In this document: in pieces, positions 1 through 8,603 of the stretch
How the letters are laid out: every line of letters starts with the position of its first letter
Position numbering within the stretch: position 1 is the stretch's first letter
DNA from: Anabaenopsis elenkinii CCIBt3563
Lineage (GTDB): Bacteria; Cyanobacteriota; Cyanobacteriia; Cyanobacteriales; Nostocaceae
Length of the DNA: 64,000 nucleotides
Assembly (NCBI RefSeq): GCF_015245355.1
Contig: NZ_CP063311.1
Coordinates: forward strand, 827,313-891,312
Reading direction: 5' to 3'
Position numbers and translations under genes: made by a program
The notes under the pieces: model-generated
The model's database searches: none
What the model was told of the DNA's origin: nothing
What the model saw: the letters and a program-made list of their open reading frames with translations, nothing else

Positions 1-154
1 CATCGGTTTCCCCAGTCACAGTTTTAATTGTATTGACAAACCCTACGGTATTTTGCCACTCACCAGGAGCGATAAAATCTAGGGAATTTAACATGGAAAC
101 CGTTAATCCCCTAGTTGGAAGTTCATCAACTAACTCAAAAATCGGTTTGTTCAC
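1..154 (-). CDS. Partial hypothetical protein, N-terminal end only
   Basis: The first 51 codons of a minus-strand gene run off the left edge of the window. The start is GTG at 154, preceded by CTAGGAG at a good ribosome-binding distance. The peptide begins VNKPIFELVDELPTRG and continues without a stop to base 1. I do not recognise the family from this fragment. It follows the lipoprotein gene by 9 bases on the same strand and is probably the last gene of the run that starts with the CobO-like gene. Confidence 0.6.
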   Translation of the reverse strand, partial: MNKPIFELVDELPTRGLTVSMLNSLDFIAPGEWQNTVGFVNTIKTVTGETD

Positions 155-163
155 AAAAATCTC

Positions 164-676
164 CTAGTTCAATTTAGCTAGACCATCAAGGTTAAATTTC
201 TCTATCCAATCTGCGCGATCGCTGGCGGTAAATGAAGGATCGCGGGATAATACTTTTACTTGGTAACGATTATTTACCAGGATTGCTGTTTGAGTCTGGC
301 CAATTTCCCTCGCGGGATAACCTGCAATTGTCATGGTGCTATTAGAGTAACTAGCCGCTGTTGCTGGTGTGCTGCTGGTATCCGAAATAGCTAACATAGC
401 CACATCTTGACCATCTTTCTTTAATTTAGCTTCAGCAAAACCTTTTTTCTCCTGGGTAAATACTCTTTGGTACCCGTCACTAGCTAAGGGAAAGAATTTA
501 TTAAATTCTCCCCCTTGAGTAGCAGTTTCTACAACTGCTTGACCTCGTTTTTGTTGGGTACTTTCCTGCTGTACCTGGTCAAAACGTCCGGGTTCTGGGG
601 GACTACAAGCGGTGGTTAGTAGTAAAAGTGAGACTAACAAACCAGCAAAAATTTTAGACACGCGTGGGAAATTCAT
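164..676 (-). CDS. Hypothetical lipoprotein
   Basis: About 170 residues. The N-terminus is a lipoprotein signal: a basic stretch (MNFPRVSK), a hydrophobic core, then LTTACS, where the Cys would be lipidated. The mature protein is polar with no recognised domain. An upstream in-frame start at 706 overlaps the end of the methyltransferase gene, but ATG at 676 has AGGAAT just upstream and gives a normal signal peptide, so I prefer it. It lies 16 bases after the methyltransferase stop, so co-transcription is likely. Function unknown; a membrane-anchored periplasmic protein is inferred. Confidence 0.7.
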   Translation of the reverse strand: MNFPRVSKIFAGLLVSLLLLTTACSPPEPGRFDQVQQESTQQKRGQAVVETATQGGEFNKFFPLASDGYQRVFTQEKKGFAEAKLKKDGQDVAMLAISDTSSTPATAASYSNSTMTIAGYPAREIGQTQTAILVNNRYQVKVLSRDPSFTASDRADWIEKFNLDGLAKLN

Positions 677-692
677 TTTTATTCCTGATGTT

Positions 693-1346
693 TCAACTTT
701 CAGCATTGCGGTGTGCTATGACAGCATAAAACGGGTCACCACCGCCAGCACCTAACCACTGTAAAAAATTTGGTACTGTGGATTTATTCACAATTACCTC
801 TGGAACTGTAAATCCCGTTACTGAGGTGAAGTATTTCTTGACCAATTCCACTCTAGTGGGTTCGGAAGCGTCTCGCCAAATTTGAATGGCTTTTTGGAAA
901 AACATCCGGTTAGAAAAGCTGATAATTGCTACACCCCCAGGTTTGAGAACCCGATGAATTTCTGAAAATATGGCTTCTGGGTACTGGAGATACTGTACAG
1001 AAACACAATTGAGAACCGCATCAAAACTTTGGTCTGGTAAGGGTAGTTGGGGATGCTGATTCAGATTTTGGACAAAGTAATGATTTAAACGGCGATTACG
1101 TGCTAATTCCTCGGCGTTGAGTCCATGTCCCTCAATATGGCTAAATTCCATCTCTGCTGGGAGATGAGATACCCAACTGCTCATCATGTCCAGTATCCGT
1201 GTTTGAGGGCGCAGACGATCGCTATATAAATCCGTTAGCTGTTGAATAAATCCTTCATCTACATGGGTGACGAAGCGGGGATAGTCGTAAAATAGCTGGT
1301 CGTCTGTGTCGTCTAATTTTTGCCTTTGTTCGGGTTTCAGCAACAT
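693..1346 (-). CDS. Class I SAM-dependent methyltransferase
   Basis: 217 residues with a Methyltransf_11-type Rossmann core. The sequence shows a motif I-like segment (RILDMMSSW, with the usual glycines replaced), the mid-domain FDAVLNCVSVQYL, and VLKPGGVAIISFSN, which is the typical post-motif strand. The substrate cannot be read from the sequence. The degenerate motif I is a reason to question SAM binding. It lies in a minus-strand run with the CobO-like gene, a 38-residue membrane peptide and a lipoprotein; the shared direction and very short gaps suggest one operon. Confidence 0.75.
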   Translation of the reverse strand: MLLKPEQRQKLDDTDDQLFYDYPRFVTHVDEGFIQQLTDLYSDRLRPQTRILDMMSSWVSHLPAEMEFSHIEGHGLNAEELARNRRLNHYFVQNLNQHPQLPLPDQSFDAVLNCVSVQYLQYPEAIFSEIHRVLKPGGVAIISFSNRMFFQKAIQIWRDASEPTRVELVKKYFTSVTGFTVPEVIVNKSTVPNFLQWLGAGGGDPFYAVIAHRNAES

Positions 1347-1353
1347 AATAGGC

Positions 1354-1470
1354 TTATTTTTTACCTCTTTTAGTGGTAAATACCGTAGTAAACATCATTA
1401 ACATACCACCTAGGAGAATAGAGATCGCAACCCCTCCGGTGATTAAATCCAGTAAATTACTGTTCTCCAT
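1354..1470 (-). CDS. Small single-span membrane protein (38 aa)
   Basis: A 38-codon frame from ATG at 1470 to TAA at 1354 fills almost exactly the gap between the CobO-like gene (stop 4 bases upstream) and the methyltransferase (start 7 bases downstream). The peptide begins MENSNLLDLITGGVAISILL, has one hydrophobic segment of about 20 residues and ends with the basic tail TTKRGKK. Its size and single span resemble small subunits of cyanobacterial photosynthetic or NDH-1 complexes, but I cannot match it to a named subunit. A GGGGAG lies about 15 bases before the start. Coding status is inferred from tight packing and membrane-protein composition. Confidence 0.6.
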   Translation of the reverse strand: MENSNLLDLITGGVAISILLGGMLMMFTTVFTTKRGKK

Positions 1471-1473
1471 GAG

Positions 1474-2610
1474 TTAAAAATCTACTCCCCGTTTCAGTTC
1501 TACGCCTTGATTCGCATAATGTTTGTGACAGTATACCTCAGAGTGAACCGTAGCCAAATCAAAGTAGGCAGGTTGTTGTTGACAGCGACCAGTAATAATA
1601 ACTTCGGTATCGCGGGGTTTGCGCAGTAAGGCTTGAACTATGGGTTCAACCGGAAGTAATTCTAGGTCTACAGTAGGGTTAAGTTCATCGAGAATAATCG
1701 TTTTGTAGAGTCCAGAAGCGATCGCCGTTTTAGCAATTTCCCATCCTCTTTCTGCTTCTACATAGTCCAATTCCTGGCGAGAATTGCGCCAAACAATTGC
1801 ATCTCGACCGCAGCGTTGATGATCTACTACCTCTGGATATGATTGCTGTAAAGCCGCGATGGCTGAGTCTTCCGTGTAGCCACTTCCACCTTTGAGCCAT
1901 TGCATAATTAATACACGGGTAGAACCTGGATGATTAATTCCCCTGCCAATAGCCTGTAAAGCTTTACCTAATGCACTAGTGGATTTACCCTTACCAGCAC
2001 CGGTATAAATTTCAATTCCCTCAAGAAAAAGTTCTTTGGCTGTGGGGTGCTCTTGAGGTTTCATTTCTGAGTGTAAATCGGCAATATCAATTAAAGCTTG
2101 GGGTGCAGCGCGTCCAGTGGCGATGATTTCTAATTCATGGGGTTTAGATTTCAATGTCCTGACTACCTGATCTACTGGTAGTAAACCCAAATCTAAAACC
2201 GGGTTAATTTCATCTAAGACCACAACCGAATATAAACCAGAAGCGATCGCTCCTTTGGCTACATCCCAACCCCGCGCCGCTTCTTCTCGGTCGAAAGAGG
2301 TGATTTCCTCGGGTCCGAAAAATTCGGCTCTCCCGGTGCGAACCTGATCAATTAAATGGGGAAAACCGCGCTGTAAAGCTGCGATCGCTCCATCCTCGTC
2401 ATAATGCCGTTCTGGTCCTTTTAAAAACCGCAACAGTAAAACGCGGCTGGAATCCCCGGGTGTATTGATTCCCAAGCCAATTGAGCGCAAAACTACCCCT
2501 AAAGCTGCTTGGGACTTACCTTTACCCACACCGTCGTAGATGTGAATTTGACCTGTGAGCCGTTCAGGACGCACTTGCGCCGTGCGAATACCGATGCCAT
2601 TCCTTGTCAT
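1474..2610 (-). CDS. Tandem CobO/BtuR-like P-loop ATPase (cob(I)alamin adenosyltransferase family)
   Basis: 378 residues made of two homologous halves. Each begins with a P-loop (GVGKGKS at 27-33 and GAGKGKS at 204-210) and has a Walker B-like hhhDE segment (VVLDEINP and IILDELNP), the CobA/CobO/BtuR signature. This family normally has one domain of about 200 residues and transfers adenosyl from ATP to cobalt of corrinoids, so this is an internal duplication. Both P-loops are intact. Whether it is a true corrinoid adenosyltransferase is uncertain, because no other cobalamin gene lies nearby. It is the first gene of the minus-strand run. Confidence 0.8.
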   Translation of the reverse strand: MTRNGIGIRTAQVRPERLTGQIHIYDGVGKGKSQAALGVVLRSIGLGINTPGDSSRVLLLRFLKGPERHYDEDGAIAALQRGFPHLIDQVRTGRAEFFGPEEITSFDREEAARGWDVAKGAIASGLYSVVVLDEINPVLDLGLLPVDQVVRTLKSKPHELEIIATGRAAPQALIDIADLHSEMKPQEHPTAKELFLEGIEIYTGAGKGKSTSALGKALQAIGRGINHPGSTRVLIMQWLKGGSGYTEDSAIAALQQSYPEVVDHQRCGRDAIVWRNSRQELDYVEAERGWEIAKTAIASGLYKTIILDELNPTVDLELLPVEPIVQALLRKPRDTEVIITGRCQQQPAYFDLATVHSEVYCHKHYANQGVELKRGVDF

Positions 2611-2843
2611 TTCTTGAAAAGCTGTAACGTGGGAATATTCAAAATTTTACCTTGAAAAATAGTAGACATAACGCTGTATGATTGGAACAAACGTATACTT
2701 TAATACTTATTCCTTTGGGATGGCGGGGGATTCTTCTTGTCTAGGTATTGCTGTTTGACCCGAAAATAAATCAGGTTATACTGGCATTCCAAGAGCACTA
2801 CCGAATAATTGCCCTCATTCCATACTATCAAACCCGATACCTT

Positions 2844-3389
2844 ATGCTTGGACTTGAAAATCTCACCTCTCCTAGAATTCTACCTCTGGGTGCAGTTCTG
2901 TTTGAATTTTTATTTTTACTGACTGCCATTCCTATAGAAGCATACATTTTGAACCAAAGGCTAAAATTCGATAAAAAAACTAGCACTTTTTACGCCATAT
3001 CTATCAATGTCTTTTCCAGTACTATTGGTTGGATTATCTTTTTTATGATGGAGCCAATTTTACCCATAAATTTAAAATCGGAATTAATAAGTTACATATT
3101 TTTTAATAGTTTTAGATCAGAAGCTACCCAGTCTTTGATTATTTTTACTGCTTTTGCAATGTTTTTTATTACCTTTTTTATGAAGTTTTTTCTTTTGAGG
3201 CTTTTTGTAATCTCATTAAAAGAAGATTTTATCAATCTCTATAGTAAGACCCCAGAAAATAGTCGCTTAAAATGGCGTTTGACCAGCATTGCTAGATTAC
3301 AAAACACAAATTTAGTTACCACTCTATTAATCGCTAATTCCCTGAGTTACAGTGCGATTACCATAATTATATTTTTCACCAGAAAGTAA
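2844..3389 (+). CDS. fraC: Filament integrity protein FraC
   Basis: From ATG at 2844 the product is 181 residues, close to the about 179 of Anabaena FraC. A longer frame opens at TTG 2748, but the added residues are not membrane-like and neither start has a clear ribosome site. The protein has about four hydrophobic segments, the first being [22 protein letters not shown]. FraC is an inner-membrane septal protein needed for filament integrity and for intercellular transfer in heterocystous cyanobacteria. It is followed 41 bases later by fraD, as in Anabaena PCC 7120. Identification rests on this pairing, length and topology. Confidence 0.8.
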   Translation: MLGLENLTSPRILPLGAVLFEFLFLLTAIPIEAYILNQRLKFDKKTSTFYAISINVFSSTIGWIIFFMMEPILPINLKSELISYIFFNSFRSEATQSLIIFTAFAMFFITFFMKFFLLRLFVISLKEDFINLYSKTPENSRLKWRLTSIARLQNTNLVTTLLIANSLSYSAITIIIFFTRK

Positions 3390-3430
3390 AAGTAAAATAC
3401 TTAGACAATTTTCAATCACAGGTGTTAAGC

Positions 3431-4474
3431 ATGCAAACCTTATTTAGGGATATTCTATTACTTTTTCAATTTGTCGTTGGGATTTTTGAGGGAACTAGAA
3501 AGTTATTCGTGCCCAAGAAAGCTTATTCATGGCAGACATTGATTTACTTGAGTTTTTATTCTTGGGGACTTTCATTGTTGGCTGTGGGTTATGTGCAACT
3601 TATAATTGCATTTTTAGGCTGGTTGTTTTTAATTGCTGGTACAGCTTGGTATACAACTGATGATCCTTTAAGAGTTCCTGGTACTTTTATGCCAGTGGGA
3701 GCAGTAATAACTGGATTTTTGGTTAGTGTTTTTGCCTTTGGTCATCCAGAGGATGTAATTACACCTAGAACTGTTGTCCTCTGGCCTACAATATCGGGAA
3801 TAATTACAGCAATTCCAGAATTCATTGAAGGTAGCGAAACCAAGACTACAGCAAAAATTCCTAAACCAGAAGTTCGGGAAAAAATCATAGTTCTGGTAGC
3901 TAGTTGTATGTTAATTAGTTGCTGGATTCAGTTTTACTTTGTCATTGATAATTGGTTAACACAATATCCCACCTTACTCACAGATGATTTTGGGCGGAGT
4001 AGCTTTGTGATCAGAATTACCGAACCAGAAAGAACAGAAAAAAACCGGATACCAGAAAATGGTGTAAATATACTCGATGGTATACAAATAAAAGTAGAAC
4101 AACAATTAAATAAAACACCTTGGTCACAAGTTGAAAGATGGTTGCTAGATGCAACAAAGGAAGTTAGTAACTTGGGTAATCAAGTCATCAATGAGAAACT
4201 AGGACAATATCAAGAAAGTAAATTATGGAGTACCGAGGCGCGTGTAGCTAATATCCCATCTGGATATAGATTAGATTTACTCAGTATCTGGCTTGGCCCA
4301 AGTTCTGATCCCAAGGGCTATTACTTACAAAAATCCTGTCAGATTGAACCAATAGCATTATCTACCAGAACTCTGGTCAGTCTCACAAGGGTAGAGGAGA
4401 AAAATACAGTTGCAGAAGTGGAATGCGATCGCCTGAGTAAATTTATTGCGGATCAAGTACCACCCCAGCGGTGA
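3431..4474 (+). CDS. fraD: Septal junction protein FraD
   Basis: About 347 residues from ATG at 3431, which has AGGTG six bases upstream; a GTG at 3422 is a weaker alternative. The N-terminal half has about five membrane spans, the last at residues 155-175 (IIVLVASCMLISCWIQFYF). The C-terminal half is soluble and predicted periplasmic. This matches Anabaena FraD (343 residues), which sits at septal junctions and is required for cell-cell communication and filament integrity. In PCC 7120 the operon continues with the ABC permease gene fraE; here it stops, and the next gene runs the opposite way. Confidence 0.85.
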   Translation: MQTLFRDILLLFQFVVGIFEGTRKLFVPKKAYSWQTLIYLSFYSWGLSLLAVGYVQLIIAFLGWLFLIAGTAWYTTDDPLRVPGTFMPVGAVITGFLVSVFAFGHPEDVITPRTVVLWPTISGIITAIPEFIEGSETKTTAKIPKPEVREKIIVLVASCMLISCWIQFYFVIDNWLTQYPTLLTDDFGRSSFVIRITEPERTEKNRIPENGVNILDGIQIKVEQQLNKTPWSQVERWLLDATKEVSNLGNQVINEKLGQYQESKLWSTEARVANIPSGYRLDLLSIWLGPSSDPKGYYLQKSCQIEPIALSTRTLVSLTRVEEKNTVAEVECDRLSKFIADQVPPQR

Positions 4475-4489
4475 GGGATGGGGTGCGGT

Positions 4490-5371
4490 TTAATCGTCGC
4501 CCCAAGTTCGTAACTGCAAATAAACAAACACCAAGGTAAAGGCTAACAATACTGTAGCAGCGGCAGCGGCGTAGCCAAAATCAAATTGAGCGAAAGCTTC
4601 TTGGTAAATGTAGTAAACCAGCAAGTTAGTAGTGTTTACTGGACCACCGCCGGTAATTACATAAACCTGCTCAAAACTCCGTAGTGTAAAAATGGCTGTA
4701 GTAACTATGGCAAATATCATGGTAGGTTGTAGTCCCGGTAGGGTAACGTACCAGAACTGTTGCCAACCATTAGCGCCATCTAGTTCTGCTGCTTCATAAC
4801 GACTAGGAGGGATTGCCTGCAAACCAGCCAAAAATACTACCATATTAAAACCGAGTTGTTTCCAGATACTCAAAATAATTAATACTGGCATAGCCCAAAC
4901 TGTACTACCTAACCAGGGAATGGGTACAATACCCAATAAGTCTAAAAGTGCGTTGACTGGGCCAGTTGTTTGAAATAACCAGCGAAAACCTAAACCTGCA
5001 GCCACAAGAGAGATAATCGAAGGTAAAAAATAGGCACTCCTGAGGAGTCCCCGCAGCGCCAGAGATTTGTCTAATAGTACTGCTAGCCCTAAAGGAATAA
5101 CTAAACTGGGAATGACGGTGGCAACGGTAAAATAAATTGTGTTACCCAAGACTTGCCAAAAATCTGGGGTCAGTAGCAAGCGCCAATAATTCCTTAAACC
5201 TACCCAAGTAGTACCTGCGGATGTGAAACTACCTGCAGTAAAACTCAGGTAGAACAAATAAGCGATGGGCCAAATGATGAAGATAGTCAGTAAAATCAGG
5301 GCGGGAGACAAAAAAATCCAAGCCGCAAAGGTATCATTATCTAACCAGGACTTAGTATATGTTTTTGGCAT
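4490..5371 (-). CDS. Carbohydrate ABC transporter permease (MalF/UgpA type)
   Basis: 293 residues with six predicted membrane spans. The EAA loop that docks on the ATPase is clear: EAAELDGANGWQQFWYVTLP. The family moves sugars or glycerol-3-phosphate with a periplasmic binding protein, a second permease and an ATPase. None of those partners is in the window, which is common in cyanobacteria where subunits are scattered. It ends 15 bases from the fraD stop (convergent) and starts 24 bases from purN (divergent), so the two promoters must overlap or lie inside coding sequence. Substrate unknown. Confidence 0.85.
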   Translation of the reverse strand: MPKTYTKSWLDNDTFAAWIFLSPALILLTIFIIWPIAYLFYLSFTAGSFTSAGTTWVGLRNYWRLLLTPDFWQVLGNTIYFTVATVIPSLVIPLGLAVLLDKSLALRGLLRSAYFLPSIISLVAAGLGFRWLFQTTGPVNALLDLLGIVPIPWLGSTVWAMPVLIILSIWKQLGFNMVVFLAGLQAIPPSRYEAAELDGANGWQQFWYVTLPGLQPTMIFAIVTTAIFTLRSFEQVYVITGGGPVNTTNLLVYYIYQEAFAQFDFGYAAAAATVLLAFTLVFVYLQLRTWGDD

Positions 5372-5395
5372 TTATCATTTTTCCTCTTTGCTGTT

Positions 5396-6037
5396 ATGAC
5401 TCTTGGCCTTGATTCTACCGTTAGCCTGGTTGCTCCCAGTATTAGTAAACGCCTTTTATCACCCAGTCAGCCTTTAAAATTAGGGATTATGGCTTCTGGT
5501 AGTGGTAGTAATTTTGAAGCGATTGCCCAAGCGATCGCAGATGAGCAATTAAACGCTCAAATTCAGGTTTTAATTTATAATAACCCCTTAGCCAAAGCTG
5601 CCATACGCGCAACTAATCGGGGGGTAGAAGCTGTATTATTAAATCACCGTGACTACGGCAGCCGCGAAGCATTTGATGGTGAAATTGTCAAGACTTTGCA
5701 GCAGTATGATGTTGATTGGGTGATTATGGCTGGCTGGATGCGTTTGGTGACACCAGTGTTAATTGATGCTTTTACAGACAAAATTATTAATATTCATCCC
5801 AGTTTACTGCCTAGTTTTAAAGGCATTAATGCTGTAGAACAGGCTTTAGCATCTGGAGTAAAAATTACTGGCTGTACTGTACATTTGGTTTGTTTGGAAG
5901 TAGACAGTGGTCCGATATTAATCCAAGCGGCGGTGCCAGTATTACCTGAGGATACGGTGGAAACACTCCACGCTAGAATTCAAATTCAGGAACATATTAT
6001 TCTACCACAGGCGATCACACTAGCGGCTCAAGGGTAG
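5396..6037 (+). CDS. purN: Phosphoribosylglycinamide formyltransferase PurN
   Basis: 213 residues, the usual length. It transfers a formyl group from 10-formyltetrahydrofolate to GAR, the third step of purine synthesis. The phosphate-binding loop is MASGSGSNFEAI (32-43). The catalytic triad appears as Asn132 and His134 in INIHPSLLPSFKG and Asp170 in EVDSGPI. The first 25 or so residues before the core strand are a short extension. It stands alone, divergent from the permease. Confidence 0.95.
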   Translation: MTLGLDSTVSLVAPSISKRLLSPSQPLKLGIMASGSGSNFEAIAQAIADEQLNAQIQVLIYNNPLAKAAIRATNRGVEAVLLNHRDYGSREAFDGEIVKTLQQYDVDWVIMAGWMRLVTPVLIDAFTDKIINIHPSLLPSFKGINAVEQALASGVKITGCTVHLVCLEVDSGPILIQAAVPVLPEDTVETLHARIQIQEHIILPQAITLAAQG

Positions 6038-6109
6038 TTAACTAGCTGCTGATTAACTGATTGAGAATTCAACCACAGATGAACACAGACAAGTACTCAT
6101 TGTATTAGA

Positions 6110-6706
6110 TTAGGTTTGATGAGTTTTAGTTTCCCGGAATTTCCAGAAATAGCCAGAAATCCAATTTGCTACCATGTGGGCTATTATTGGCACTAACAAG
6201 TTACCGGTGAATAAGGCGCTAAATCCCAGCATTAACCCAATGATAGTTGCCCAAATTACATAGGGCCACTGTTGTTGTCCACTCAGATGTAAAACACCAA
6301 AGGCTAGACTAGACACAATTACCGCTACATTATCTAAGCCTAGAGCTGGTAGCATCACTCCCCGAAATAAAAGTTCTTCACTTAAGGCCGGGAGTAAGCC
6401 TAGCCAAATCAGGTCGGGTAAAGCTAATGGTTTGATAACTATGTTGAGGTAATAGTCTGCGCTTTGACGGTAGGGAGGACAAAGGCGATAAGCTAAACTA
6501 CTTAAGGCTGGGATGATTAAACCTAGCCCTAAGCCTAGGAGTGAATCTTTTGCTGACCAGTACCATCTTAATAAGTAAACATCGCCATAGGTCAACCACA
6601 CTCTGGCGACTATCCACAACACAATTGCAGTCACTCCCATAGCTACTAATACTTGGGTGCGTGTCAAGTAGGGAATTTCTGGCTCTTGATTTTGTTGTTC
6701 AACCAC
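6110..6706 (-). CDS. CPBP family intramembrane metalloprotease
   Basis: 198 residues with several membrane spans. The catalytic motifs of the CPBP/Abi family are present: SEELLFRG (Glu110, Glu111, Arg115), His140 in VLHLSGQ, and His177 with Asn181 in IAHMVANW. Members include CAAX prenyl endopeptidases (Rce1) and bacteriocin-immunity-like proteins; the bacterial substrate is usually unknown. Its start overlaps the stop of the DUF3326 gene by 8 bases, which suggests translational coupling. Confidence 0.88.
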   Translation of the reverse strand: MVEQQNQEPEIPYLTRTQVLVAMGVTAIVLWIVARVWLTYGDVYLLRWYWSAKDSLLGLGLGLIIPALSSLAYRLCPPYRQSADYYLNIVIKPLALPDLIWLGLLPALSEELLFRGVMLPALGLDNVAVIVSSLAFGVLHLSGQQQWPYVIWATIIGLMLGFSALFTGNLLVPIIAHMVANWISGYFWKFRETKTHQT

Positions 6707-7775
6707 GATTTGTAATTACTGGCTTTAATGAGGATATTTCGGGACTGATGGCGGCGGGATTGATGCCGGCTTTATGGGCTACTATTACACCTACTGCCTC
6801 TAAATATGAGTTTACCTCTATGGCTGTGATTCCTAATGCTTGGGCAGGAACCTGGATCAGGGTTTGATTTTCTGCTACGGTAATAATTTGGCATCGCTTT
6901 TGGTTTAAGCTGATTAAGGCGCTACTACCACAAGCATTTGCGGGTACGATGACTGCATCTACTTCATCTGCCCAAATATCATCTGGTAAAGATGTATTTG
7001 CCTGTTTTTCTGTAATAAATTGGGGGGCGCGACTTAAACCCACAAGGACACATGGTAAAAAGGTGTAACCTAATTCTTCGGCGGCGGAACGAGGTGATAA
7101 ATGGGGGTCTGGTGGTGCGGTTGCTAAGGCTGGAGAGTGGGCGCAGGGTATTTGGAAGGTGCGCACAATTAAATGGCTAATTACTGCTTCTGCACCCGCT
7201 AAGGGGTCTACTCCTTGGCCATGACGGTAGTTTTGTACTGCTTCCTCATCCATATCATCGGGGAAACGGGCGACAACGGCGATCGCTTCTGCGCCGGCTT
7301 TGTTAATTAATATTTCTGCTCCCCTGAGTAGACTGTCAGGGTTGCCAATGGTTCCCCAACTAACTCCGGACTTAGATAACCGTAATTCTACGTTTATTGC
7401 CGCATCTGTAATTACATAGTCTGTAAGGGTTAAACCCAGGGTTGCTCTGGCAGCATCTGCCGCTTGCAGGTGTCTGATGCGTAACTCTGGTTCTATACCT
7501 TGGTCTAAAAGTAAACCTATCTTATTATTACGGACGGGACGTAAACCCCAGCATCCAGAGGCGAATTTGTCAAGTCCGCAACCTTCCACATACAGGGTGT
7601 TGGGGAGGTTCCAATACAAACTTGCACCATTGAGAACATTGGGGTGAGTGATCAGGCGATCGCAAACCTGTGATATAACTCTAGCTACAGGCAAAGCATC
7701 ACCGGCATAACCGCCAATGGCAGCCCCCACCCCAGTTGGTATAATTAAAATGGCTGTATAGGGTCGTTGATTCAC
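6699..7775 (-). CDS. DUF3326 domain-containing protein
   Basis: 358 residues that I recognise as the DUF3326 family, conserved in cyanobacteria and without an assigned function. Glycine-rich segments near the N-terminus (IIPTGVGAAIGGYAGD) and a Cys-containing segment (VEGCGLDKFASGCWGLRPV) suggest a small-molecule-binding enzyme, but this is inference. Its ATG overlaps the stop of the 62-residue gene upstream (ATGA-type), and its end overlaps the CPBP gene. The three are therefore probably translated from one message. Confidence 0.75.
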   Translation of the reverse strand: MNQRPYTAILIIPTGVGAAIGGYAGDALPVARVISQVCDRLITHPNVLNGASLYWNLPNTLYVEGCGLDKFASGCWGLRPVRNNKIGLLLDQGIEPELRIRHLQAADAARATLGLTLTDYVITDAAINVELRLSKSGVSWGTIGNPDSLLRGAEILINKAGAEAIAVVARFPDDMDEEAVQNYRHGQGVDPLAGAEAVISHLIVRTFQIPCAHSPALATAPPDPHLSPRSAAEELGYTFLPCVLVGLSRAPQFITEKQANTSLPDDIWADEVDAVIVPANACGSSALISLNQKRCQIITVAENQTLIQVPAQALGITAIEVNSYLEAVGVIVAHKAGINPAAISPEISSLKPVITNRG

Positions 7776-7960
7776 TCGACTGATGCACAGTCCACAGTCA
7801 CAACAGCCTCAACAGTAGCTTTTTGCTGTGTTTCATCCACAGAAGTAATCGCCCAACGCAGGGGTTCTCCTTGTTTTTGCAATTCCGCTGTAATTGCTGT
7901 TTCCAACTCTGTAGGAGTAGCTTGTAAATCAACTTCAGCAGTAATAAAATGGGTTGTCAT
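7772..7960 (-). CDS. Small conserved hypothetical protein (62 aa)
   Basis: 62 residues, starting MTTHFITAEVDLQATPTEL, with alternating polar and hydrophobic residues typical of a small alpha/beta fold and no signal or membrane segment. The stop overlaps the DUF3326 start by 4 bases. The tight coupling argues that it is real. It contains two cysteines at most and no metal motif. Function unknown; a small partner of the DUF3326 protein is a fair guess from context only. Confidence 0.65.
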   Translation of the reverse strand: MTTHFITAEVDLQATPTELETAITAELQKQGEPLRWAITSVDETQQKATVEAVVTVDCASVE

Positions 7961-8062
7961 GGCGGTAAATCTTTGATATTTCCAGTTTCTACAATAACTG
8001 ATATCAGTTACCAGTTATCAAATAAGTTCATAGTACTGATAACTGATAACATAACTCATCTA

Positions 8063-8380
8063 TTAGTCTTTACCAAATTGCAGCTGATAAACTATTTCTT
8101 CCTTCTCGGTTTCCACTTTCAAGTCAGAACGCGGATAAGCAACACATAGCAAGGCGTAACCTTGTTGTTGTAGTTCTGGACTCACGCCCATCCCATCTGT
8201 TTGATCTACGATTCCTTCAGTAATTTGACCAGCGCAAGTAGTACAAACTCCTGCATGACAAGAACTCGGCAAATCTAGACCAGCGGCATCGGCTACTGAT
8301 AAGATTGTTTGATTTTCGGGGACTTGTAAAGTATGGATTTTACCTTGGTGGTGAATTTCAACGGTGTAAGTTTTCGTCAT
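8063..8380 (-). CDS. Plant-type [2Fe-2S] ferredoxin
   Basis: 105 residues from ATG at 8380. The cluster ligands are Cys41, Cys46, Cys49 and Cys79 in the classic C-X4-C-X2-C-X29-C spacing (PSSCHAGVCTTC, then LLCVAYPRSD). It has the chloroplast/cyanobacterial ferredoxin fold but differs from the main photosynthetic PetF and from heterocyst FdxH in the N-terminal strands, and is a little longer at the C-terminus. It is probably a minor ferredoxin serving a specific redox partner, not named here. It lies upstream of the 62-residue/DUF3326/CPBP group with about 100 bases between. Confidence 0.88.
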   Translation of the reverse strand: MTKTYTVEIHHQGKIHTLQVPENQTILSVADAAGLDLPSSCHAGVCTTCAGQITEGIVDQTDGMGVSPELQQQGYALLCVAYPRSDLKVETEKEEIVYQLQFGKD

Positions 8381-8603
8381 ATACAAAAGCAGGTGATGCC
8401 ACGCACAAACTAATTATATTATCTGAATTAGTTAAAAATCTTGCAGATATTCTCATAAATATTTAGATGAATTTGGCAAAAAGATAGCAATTGACCTCTC
8501 CAGGGGGTTTAAAGCTACACAACACAGCTAAAGCGGCTCCATCTCGCGTTGTAGTTTAGGTTTCCCAGAGGGTGAAAAACTCACCTACACTCAAGTTTTT
8601 CAT
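8381..8603. other. Intergenic, hairpin only
   Basis: No coding frame is supported. Near the right end the sequence TGAAAAACT at about 8573 is followed 12 bases later by its complement AGTTTTTCA, forming a 9-bp stem directly against the boundary of the left insertion-sequence remnant. The rest is AT-rich and would hold the ferredoxin promoter. Confidence 0.4.
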
